This document shows, in pieces, positions 1-4,902 of a stretch of DNA of 5,058 bases (position 1 is its first letter; each line of letters begins with the position of its first letter). Location of the stretch: positions 1-5,058 of the forward strand of contig JAGBSA010000031.1 in assembly GCA_017632095.1 (NCBI GenBank). Direction: 5' to 3'. Source of the stretch: Bacteroidales bacterium. Lineage in GTDB: Bacteria > Bacteroidota > Bacteroidia > Bacteroidales > P3. The notes under the pieces are model-generated. The model was not told the DNA's origin. It made no database searches and saw only the letters and a program-made list of their open reading frames with translations. Made by a program: the position numbers and the translations under genes.

Positions 1-12
1 AATTAGTATGAA

Positions 13-34
13 TTTTGCATTCCGAGATGCAAAA
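13..34. terminator. Possible terminator hairpin of a gene left of the window
   Basis: A perfect 8-base inverted repeat, TTTTGCAT (13-20) and ATGCAAAA (27-34), encloses a six-base loop (tccgag). The bases that follow on the + strand (ctttgttctatttatt) are T-rich but do not form a clean T run. The position suggests the end of a transcript entering from the left, but no coding sequence for it is visible in the window. The stem is short and only its TGCA core contains G or C, so the call is tentative. Confidence 0.35.
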
Positions 35-167
35 CTTTGTTCTATTTATTAACGTCGAAATGTTTATAAAATATTGTGTAAAGTGGCTGATGTTTTTTCT
101 TGCTTTTCTTAGCGACAAACGACTAATGTAAAAAATCTTTCGATTTTTGAGTTTTTCCTTTTCGTTA

Positions 168-199
168 TCTGAAAGATACAGGTCGATATATTAGATTTG
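168..199 (+). promoter_or_regulatory. Weak candidate promoter with no gene behind it
   Basis: TAGATTTG at 192-199 fits the Bacteroidota -7 consensus TAnnTTTG. TCTG at 168-171, 20 bases upstream, matches three of four bases of the -33 element. Transcription would begin near 205 and run through the inverted repeats before the yitT-like gene. No open reading frame of note follows, so this would be either an untranslated RNA or a chance match in A/T-rich DNA. The second is quite possible. Confidence 0.25.
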
Positions 200-342
200 T
201 GTAACTTAATTTGTGTTCTATGCAACTTGTTCTGTCGGTCTGCAACCTTTGCGAAAAAAAAGCCAATAGTCAATAGCAAAAAGTCAAAGTGAAGAAAAAC
301 GAGTGTAAGTCTTGATTTCAATCGGACGAATGCTCGTTTTGT

Positions 343-389
343 TTTTGTGAAACTTTGTTTCAGTATGAACGAAATCAAGTTTCACAAAA
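343..389. repeat. Long inverted repeat (hairpin) upstream of the yitT-like gene
   Basis: TTTTGTGAAACTT (343-355) and AAGTTTCACAAAA (377-389) are perfect 13-base complements. Pairing continues inward after one T/C mismatch (356/376) with a G-T pair (357/375) and TTTC/GAAA (358-361 and 371-374), leaving a nine-base loop at 362-370. The whole could fold as a 19-position stem. It has no T run on either side, so it does not look like a normal intrinsic terminator. It lies about 85 bases upstream of the -33 element of the yitT-like/oxyR promoter. Confidence 0.6.
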
Positions 390-431
390 TTAAAACGAAG
401 AAAGAAAAAATTAAAACGAAGTTTCACAAAA
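377..431. repeat. 21-base-period tandem repeat, about 2.6 units
   Basis: Three units follow head to tail at 377-397, 398-418 and 419-431, each beginning with AAG. Units 1 and 2 share 16 of 21 positions and end identically in AATTAAAACG. Unit 3 repeats the first 13 bases of unit 1 exactly (AAGTTTCACAAAA) and then diverges. The first unit also forms the right arm of the inverted repeat at 343-389, so units 1 and 3 could compete for the same left arm. The period equals about two turns of B-form DNA. Low sequence complexity weakens the case for function, but the repetition itself is plainly visible. Confidence 0.55.
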
Positions 432-474
432 CCCAATAGTTTATTTGAAAAAACCAAAGGAAAGAAAGCTGTTT

Positions 475-506
475 TTTGGTAGTGAAAAAGATTTGTATTA
501 TCTTTG
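475..506 (+). promoter_or_regulatory. Bacteroidota-type promoter of the yitT-like/oxyR operon
   Basis: TATCTTTG at 499-506 is an exact match to the TAnnTTTG -7 element, and TTTG at 475-478 is the -33 element, with 20 bases between them. Transcription should start near 512, giving a leader of about 30 bases before the ATG at 544. The leader is A/T-rich without a purine-rich Shine-Dalgarno, as is usual in this phylum. No second promoter with this pattern was found directly upstream of oxyR, so this one probably drives both genes. Confidence 0.8.
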
Positions 507-543
507 CACCCTTAATTTTTAATCACTAAAAACGAAAATTTAT

Positions 544-1545
544 ATGACACAAAAACAAAATGCAGTGAAGGCTTGGCTTAGCCAATTGGTTGATCCAAAT
601 GAAAAAATCTTCTCTAAGGCTTGGTTTATTTCTTATGGATACATCGTATTCGGTACCTTGTTGTTCGTTATTGCAGACGTAACTTTTGCAATGCCTTATC
701 ACTTGGCACCAGGTGGGGTTTACGGTTTGGCGAATGTTCTTGCTACTTTGACAGAAAATCCTATTACATGGTTTTTGATTGCAATGGAAGTGCCGTTGTT
801 AATCATTGGTAGTATAATACTTGGACCTAAATTCGGGGTTAAAACTATTGTATCTGTCGCTTTAGGTTGGGTGTTTACTTGGATGATAGAAACATATTGG
901 GGATACACTCCTTTTATTCACGTAGGTGAGATTATAACTGACGCAAGTCAAGCTACATTAGATGCTCTTGCTATTCAAGGAACTTCAAACTTCTTTATGC
1001 CGGATTATTTGCTTAATACATTGTTGGCAGGCTTGCTTTACGGAATCGGAATCGGTATGATATTCAAATCAGGTGCCACTTCGGGAGGTAGCGACATTAT
1101 TTCGATGATTATAAACAAATACACGGGAATCTCTTTAGGAACAATGGTTATCATAGTTGACGGAATTATCGCATTATCTACTTTGTTAATCTCTCCGGAT
1201 TTACGTTTGCCTGCGTATTCTATTCTTTTGATTATCATTGAAGGAAAGATTATCGATATGGTCGTTGATGGTATTAAGACATATAAGACTTTGTTCATCG
1301 TTTCAGACAAGTATGAAGATGTTAGAACGGCGATTGTGAATGACCTTAACAGAGGTGGTACTTGTATAAACGCCATCGGTATGTATAAAGGTCAAGAAAG
1401 AAAGGTTATATACACTACTGTTACAAGAGCAGAATTTGTTAAACTTAAATCAGGAATTCGTGCTATTGATGAGAATGCTTTTATTAGCGTGATAGATAGT
1501 AGTGAGGTTTTGGGAAAAGGATTTAAGGAATTACCTAAAAAATAG
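544..1545 (+). CDS. YitT family integral membrane protein (DUF161 plus DUF2179)
   Basis: This 333-residue protein has the layout of the YitT family. A hydrophobic part with about six membrane segments (roughly residues 33-50, 74-95, 101-118, 155-175, 196-216 and 222-238) is followed by a soluble C-terminal domain at about 247-327 of the DUF2179 type. The membrane part carries two glycine-rich stretches in equivalent places of an internal duplication: LAPGGVYGLANVL (55-67) and SGATSGGSDIIS (176-187). The second is the most recognisable family signature. Length and domain order are normal. A transport role is often assumed for the family, but I know of no established substrate, so none is assigned. 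The ATG at 544 lies about 30 bases behind a good promoter and gives an N-terminus with a charged cytoplasmic lead before the first segment. The stop is 9 bases before oxyR, which points to co-transcription and a possible link to oxidative stress, by context only. Confidence 0.88.
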   Translation: MTQKQNAVKAWLSQLVDPNEKIFSKAWFISYGYIVFGTLLFVIADVTFAMPYHLAPGGVYGLANVLATLTENPITWFLIAMEVPLLIIGSIILGPKFGVKTIVSVALGWVFTWMIETYWGYTPFIHVGEIITDASQATLDALAIQGTSNFFMPDYLLNTLLAGLLYGIGIGMIFKSGATSGGSDIISMIINKYTGISLGTMVIIVDGIIALSTLLISPDLRLPAYSILLIIIEGKIIDMVVDGIKTYKTLFIVSDKYEDVRTAIVNDLNRGGTCINAIGMYKGQERKVIYTTVTRAEFVKLKSGIRAIDENAFISVIDSSEVLGKGFKELPKK

Positions 1546-1554
1546 AAAAGATAT

Positions 1555-2484
1555 ATGACACTTCAGCAATTAAAATATTTACTTTCCATTGTAGAACATG
1601 GAAGTATGCTTAAGGCTTCGAGGGCTTTAGATGTAACTCAGCCAACTCTTTCTGCAATGTTGAGAAAGTTGGAAAGCGAACTTGAAGTAAGCATTTTCGA
1701 TCGCTCATCTCAAAACTTGAAACTTACCGAAATTGGAGAATGTATAATAAATCAAGCTAAGGTTGTTTTGAATACAGCGGACAATCTTAAGGAACTTGTT
1801 CATGAGAAGAAGAATCTTATAGGTGGTAAGTTGAGATTAGGAGTTATACCAACGGTTGCTTCTTATTTTGTTCCAGATTTTATAAACACTTTCCACAAAA
1901 CACATACTGAGGTTGAATTATCTGTAATTGAGATGAAGACTAGCGATATCATAGAAGCGCTTAGCAATGCTGAGATTGATATGGCGGTGCTTGCAACTCC
2001 TCTTAATGTGCCTAGTTTGTTGGAAATTCCATTGTATTATGAGAGATTTTGGGCTTATGTGTCTCCAGAGTTGAAAGAAATTTACAATAAGGAAACTTTG
2101 ACTGCTTCTGACTTGCCTTTGGAATCTCTATGGGTACTTGCAGAAGGCCATTGTTTGACTCAACAAATTTTTAACTTCTGTGGAGAGGAAGAAAAGATTA
2201 AAAACATATATACAGCAGGAAATATAGGTACATTGGTTCGCACAGTTGATAGAGTTGGAGGCTGTACTGTTGTGCCAAGTCTTGATATTGCGAATTTAAC
2301 TGAAGAACAAAAGAAAAACATTCGCCCAATAGAAAATCCTATAGGGGTAAGAGAGATTTCTCTTGTCGTAAAAGATGATTTTGTAAGAGAAAAATTATTG
2401 AACGATGTGGTAAATTCGGTAAAACAATTCATTCCATCAGAAATGATAGATGAACGTTTGAAGAAATTTGCTGTACGTTTGTAG
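1555..2484 (+). CDS. oxyR: OxyR, peroxide-sensing LysR-type transcriptional regulator
   Basis: The 309-residue protein has a LysR winged helix-turn-helix at about residues 3-62 (with ALDVTQPTLSAMLRKLE in the recognition region) and an effector domain from about 90 to 300. It is identified as OxyR, not a generic LysR protein, by EGHCLTQQIFNFC at 197-209. This places His199, Cys200 and Cys209 with the same nine-residue cysteine spacing as C199/C208 of E. coli OxyR, where H2O2 drives disulfide formation. GVIPTVASYFVP (96-107) matches the E. coli segment with Thr100, and the stretch around 223-241 also aligns. It should act in the cytoplasm as a redox-switched DNA-binding oligomer controlling peroxide-defence genes. 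Two further cysteines, at 63 and 237, are not part of the classic pair. The ATG at 1555 gives the standard LysR N-terminus. The gene follows the yitT-like gene by 9 bases and converges on the TPR gene with 4 bases between stops. No catalase, Dps or peroxiredoxin gene is in the window. Confidence 0.93.
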   Translation: MTLQQLKYLLSIVEHGSMLKASRALDVTQPTLSAMLRKLESELEVSIFDRSSQNLKLTEIGECIINQAKVVLNTADNLKELVHEKKNLIGGKLRLGVIPTVASYFVPDFINTFHKTHTEVELSVIEMKTSDIIEALSNAEIDMAVLATPLNVPSLLEIPLYYERFWAYVSPELKEIYNKETLTASDLPLESLWVLAEGHCLTQQIFNFCGEEEKIKNIYTAGNIGTLVRTVDRVGGCTVVPSLDIANLTEEQKKNIRPIENPIGVREISLVVKDDFVREKLLNDVVNSVKQFIPSEMIDERLKKFAVRL

Positions 2485-2488
2485 TTTT

Positions 2489-3541
2489 CTATTCCATAGT
2501 ATAGCGAGAGAAAACTTCGTTCTGATTTATTGAAATGGGATTCTTTTCAAACCAAGCAAGGAAAGAGTCCCATTTTGTTTTGTTTGCTTTTACCCATTGT
2601 GCAGTTTGGTTTGGATTTCCGTAGCCAAATAACCAATAATTGTAGGCTTCGAAATGTCCAGCTGAAATAAGACGGTCGTGATATTTGCTTAGTACGTTTT
2701 CGAAACTGCTACTGTTGCTGTTGAATTCTCTTGAGAAACGATGACGTATGCGGTTAAGTGAAGCCAAATCAAGATGACGTTCGCTCTTTGCTGCATTTGT
2801 CATAGCATCTTGAAAGTTATCTGGGAATAGATTTGGTCTTACAGATGAGTTTGAGTATGCTATTGTAGGAGAGTTAAAATCTACTGAGACAACACTTCTG
2901 TTGAAGCTGATCTCTTGGAAGTATGTCTCAAACAATTGCCTGCTTAATAGTTTGCAACGCTCACTATCTCTTTCCAAAAGCATGAATAATTCTCCGTACA
3001 TCACGCCCCACACTTCTTCTGTTGAGGATAGAAACACCAAAGCTGCACGATAGTAGTTTGATGCAAACATTGGGTCATGCTCTATTCCTTTTTCATAATA
3101 ATAGATAGCATTTTTATAATCTCCATTTTTGTATTTCATATTGCCCAATTCAAGATAAAGACAACCTGCATTTTCAAATTTGTCTAATCCTTGTTCGTAT
3201 ATGCTTACCGCTTTGCCACTTTGGCCGATTTCATCAAAGGCATTGCCTAATAATTGGTAAACATCGGCAACTACATCTTGTCTATTGAGTAATGATTCGA
3301 GAGTTGAGATGCTCTTTTCGTAGTCTTGCATAGAATAATAACACCAAGCAAGTTCGTAGTGTAAGTAAAGAGAATCCATGCCTTGGTCTATGGCTGTTTT
3401 CAAACAACGTTCTGCATCATAATATTGCTCATTGTCTATCAGCTTTACAGCTTTTTGAAGAACCGAATCGCTATTTTGTGCTCTCAATGTAAAGTTGCAT
3501 GCTAATGAAATGCAAAAAAAACAATATAATATCCTTTTCAT
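2489..3541 (-). CDS. Exported tetratricopeptide-repeat protein
   Basis: This 350-residue protein begins with a signal peptide (MKRILYCFFCISLAC and on), probably cleaved after LRA at residue 21 to leave Gln at the new N-terminus, as is common in Bacteroidota. Cys15 in SLAC could instead be a weak lipobox, so outer- or inner-membrane anchoring is not excluded. Residues about 25-170 form roughly four TPR units; the clearest is LYLELGNMKYKNGDYKNAIY (128-147), continuing to the Pro at 157. TPR arrays bind other proteins. Residues about 245-337 form a second, non-TPR part rich in Trp, Tyr, His and Asn (KSERHLDLASLNRIRHRF, 252-269; NYWLFGYGNPNQTAQWVK, 301-318). I recognise this only as a kind of tail seen on Bacteroidota TPR proteins and know of no assigned function. 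The likely site of action is the periplasm. It is a single-gene unit, convergent with oxyR and divergent from atpB. Confidence 0.8.
   Translation of the reverse strand: MKRILYCFFCISLACNFTLRAQNSDSVLQKAVKLIDNEQYYDAERCLKTAIDQGMDSLYLHYELAWCYYSMQDYEKSISTLESLLNRQDVVADVYQLLGNAFDEIGQSGKAVSIYEQGLDKFENAGCLYLELGNMKYKNGDYKNAIYYYEKGIEHDPMFASNYYRAALVFLSSTEEVWGVMYGELFMLLERDSERCKLLSRQLFETYFQEISFNRSVVSVDFNSPTIAYSNSSVRPNLFPDNFQDAMTNAAKSERHLDLASLNRIRHRFSREFNSNSSSFENVLSKYHDRLISAGHFEAYNYWLFGYGNPNQTAQWVKANKTKWDSFLAWFEKNPISINQNEVFSRYTME
2533..2581 (+). terminator. Probable oxyR intrinsic terminator inside the convergent TPR gene
   Basis: Bases 2533-2548 and 2560-2575 can pair over 16 positions around an 11-base loop. 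The core is TGGGA/TCCCA (2536-2540 and 2568-2572), extended by an outer AAA/TTT and an inner TTCTTTTC/GGAAAGAG arm. Two positions (2541/2567 and 2547/2561) are U-G wobbles in a + strand transcript. The 3' side is T-rich (TTTTGTTTTGTTTGCTTTT from about 2573). The hairpin starts 48 bases after the oxyR stop and lies wholly inside the last 30 or so codons of the opposite-strand TPR gene. In a minus-strand transcript the two wobbles become A-C mismatches, so the structure favours termination of oxyR. Confidence 0.65.
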
Positions 3542-3568
3542 CTCTCGTTTTATTAAGTTTTAGTGTGG

Positions 3569-3576
3569 CAAAGTTA
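3569..3576 (-). promoter_or_regulatory. Likely -7 element of the TPR-gene promoter
   Basis: On the minus strand the sequence reads TAACTTTG, an exact TAnnTTTG match, 27 bases before the TPR start codon. This predicts a transcript start near 3562 and a leader of about 20 bases. No TTTG is visible at the expected 19-21 base distance upstream, so the -33 element is weak or absent. The promoter may be modest or need an activator. Confidence 0.55.
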
Positions 3577-3620
3577 ATATTTAATTGAGAAATAACGATA
3601 ATCTGTTGAATTTTTATTAG

Positions 3621-3683
3621 ATTTCACAAAAATGAAATTTGATTTTAATTTGCTGAAACTTGAAAAGAAAAAATTAAAATCAA
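3621..3683. repeat. Two adjacent inverted repeats between divergent genes
   Basis: A small hairpin, ATTTCA/TGAAAT (3621-3626 and 3633-3638), directly adjoins a larger one with perfect 13-base arms, TTGATTTTAATTT (3639-3651) and AAATTAAAATCAA (3671-3683), around a 19-base loop. Both flanking genes read away from this point, so it cannot be a terminator for either. Pieces of the sequence recur upstream of the yitT-like gene: TTTCACAAAA (3622-3631), and the stretch 3665-3684, which matches 402-421 at 18 of 20 bases. The strong A/T bias makes some of this likely by chance. Confidence 0.5.
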
Positions 3684-3787
3684 GTATAAATTTCTTGTTT
3701 TCAAATACAAAATACGCTCATACAGTTTTTTGCGAACACCAATTCTTCTTTGAGGTTTAAGCTATCTGCTAAAAAAACGCTTTTTTC

Positions 3788-3818
3788 ATTGTGTTGCGAA
3801 AATAAATTACTATATTTG
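3788..3818 (+). promoter_or_regulatory. Bacteroidota-type promoter of atpB
   Basis: TATATTTG at 3811-3818 matches the TAnnTTTG -7 element exactly. ATTG at 3788-3791, 19 bases upstream, is a three-of-four match to the -33 TTTG. A run of seven A and six T (3771-3786) lies directly upstream and might act as an UP-like A/T tract. The transcript would start near 3824, leaving only about 14 bases before the atpB ATG, with no Shine-Dalgarno. Confidence 0.7.
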
Positions 3819-3837
3819 CGTTTCAAAATTTGAGAAT

Positions 3838-4902
3838 ATGAAGAGAATACTTTGCTTTTTAATACTTTGTTTTTCGGTTTGCTTTGGCAGTGCTTATGCA
3901 AGCGGTAATGAGGAGCAATTTGACGCGGGTGAATTGATAATGGAGCATATCAGTGACTCTTATGATTGGCACATTTTGACATGGAAAGAGACTCATGTGT
4001 CAATTCCGTTACCTATTATCTTGTTAAATGATGGTAAATTAGATGTTTTCTTGTCCAATAAGTTCAATCATGGACACGATTGCTACAAAGGATATAAGAT
4101 TGCGACGAAAGAGGATAATCCAAACGCTGCAGGAAAGATAATATGTGTTGATGAAAATGGAGTATATACAGGAAAGAAACCATACGATTTCTCAATTACA
4201 AAGAATGTATTGTCGATTTTCATTGTCTCAGGCTTTATTATCTATCTTGTTTTGAAGGGTGCATCTATTGCAAAGAAGAGAAAAGGCAAGGAACCGAAGG
4301 GAATACAAACCTTTGTGGAGTTTTTTATAATGTTTATCAGAGATGACATTGCTATTCCTTCCATTGGTAAAGATAAATACGGTAAATACTTACAATATCT
4401 TTTGACTGCATTTTTGTTTATCTTCTTTTCGAATCTAATGGGATTGCTTCCTTGTTTTCCGGGAGGAGCAAACGTAACAGGTAATATTGCAGTTACATTG
4501 TGCTTAGCAGTGTTTACATTTGTGATTACAAATTTCAGTGGAAACAAACACTATTGGAAACACATGATCAACATGCCTGGCGTGCCATGGTGGCTAAAAT
4601 TCCCATTACCTATTATGCCTGTTGTTGAGATTCTTGGAATGTTTACAAAGCCTTTTTCTTTAACAGTGCGTTTGTTTGCTAATATCACAGCAGGACACGT
4701 AATTATTTTGAGTTTCCTTTGTATTATCTTTATCTTTGGCCAACAAAGCATGGTGTTAGGCTATGGTACTGCGATAATTCCTTTATTCTTCTCAATATTC
4801 ATGACATTGCTGGAGATACTTGTTGCATTCATTCAAGCGTATGTTTTTACCCTTTTGTCGGCTATTTACATCGGAATGGCAACTGAAGAAGAGCATGCTT
4901 AA
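3838..4902 (+). CDS. atpB: F1F0 ATP synthase subunit a
   Basis: Subunit a forms the two half-channels that pass protons (or Na+) to the c-ring in the inner membrane. The 354-residue protein starts with a signal peptide (1-21, probable cut after AYA). An extra periplasmic domain at about 22-120 follows, then the membrane core from about 123 on, with about five further helices. SLTVRLFANITAGH (274-287) contains the essential arginine, Arg278 (E. coli R210), and LLEILVAFIQAYVF (324-337) contains Gln333 (E. coli Q252). Spacing places His287 at E. coli E219 and Glu326 at E. coli H245, the known swapped arrangement of this pair. No clear Na+-site signature was evaluated. The signal peptide and long extension make it about 80 residues longer than E. 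coli AtpB (271 residues), as in other Bacteroidota. The ATG at 3838 is chosen because it yields the complete signal peptide just behind a good promoter. Atypically, atpE does not follow: the next gene overlaps the last 8 bases and looks unrelated. Confidence 0.95.
   Translation: MKRILCFLILCFSVCFGSAYASGNEEQFDAGELIMEHISDSYDWHILTWKETHVSIPLPIILLNDGKLDVFLSNKFNHGHDCYKGYKIATKEDNPNAAGKIICVDENGVYTGKKPYDFSITKNVLSIFIVSGFIIYLVLKGASIAKKRKGKEPKGIQTFVEFFIMFIRDDIAIPSIGKDKYGKYLQYLLTAFLFIFFSNLMGLLPCFPGGANVTGNIAVTLCLAVFTFVITNFSGNKHYWKHMINMPGVPWWLKFPLPIMPVVEILGMFTKPFSLTVRLFANITAGHVIILSFLCIIFIFGQQSMVLGYGTAIIPLFFSIFMTLLEILVAFIQAYVFTLLSAIYIGMATEEEHA

Larger units (their letters stand above)
35..474. other. Long non-coding region upstream of the yitT-like/oxyR operon
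   Basis: No reading frame here looks like a protein. The region is A/T-rich and full of short dyads. AAAAATC/GATTTTT (131-137 and 142-148) has a four-base loop. TATCT/AGATA (166-170 and 174-178) has a three-base centre. AAAACGAG/CTCGTTTT (296-303 and 333-340) frames about 29 bases. CCAATAGT occurs twice, at 263-270 and 433-440. The two strongest repeats, at 343-389 and 377-431, are listed separately. No tRNA-like or rRNA-like sequence was seen. The content suggests decayed sequence or regulatory DNA, and nothing assigns a function. Confidence 0.6.

Noticed and set aside
60..131. Small + strand frame of 23 codons with a hydrophobic core
   Set aside because: A short hydrophobic peptide with a basic start could be a small membrane peptide, but frames of this size are expected by chance in A/T-rich DNA, and no promoter or partner RNA supports it.
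109..378. Minus-strand reading frame of 89 codons
   Set aside because: The translation is a Lys/Phe/Arg-rich low-complexity string with no recognisable domain. It starts inside an inverted repeat, and part of its apparent composition comes from A/T tracts. CAAAATTA at 385-392 would read as a minus-strand -7 element but has no -33 partner.
263..440. CCAATAGT at 263-270 and 433-440 as attachment-site or target-duplication repeats
   Set aside because: Eight bases in A/T-rich sequence is weak, and there is no integrase, transposase or terminal inverted repeat between or beside the copies.
3771..3786. A7/T6 tract as a hairpin terminator
   Set aside because: The stem would contain only A-T pairs with a four-base loop, and it lies directly upstream of the atpB promoter, where an A/T-rich promoter-proximal tract is a better reading.
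3524..3852. Both divergent genes begin MKRIL, suggesting a duplicated start region
   Set aside because: The codons differ, and similarity ends after the first residues. This is the usual basic start of a signal peptide, not a duplication.
3701..3901. Minus-strand frame of 66 codons across the atpB start
   Set aside because: It begins within the atpB signal-peptide codons, crosses the atpB promoter, and shows no domain. It is best explained as a shadow plus open A/T-rich intergenic sequence.
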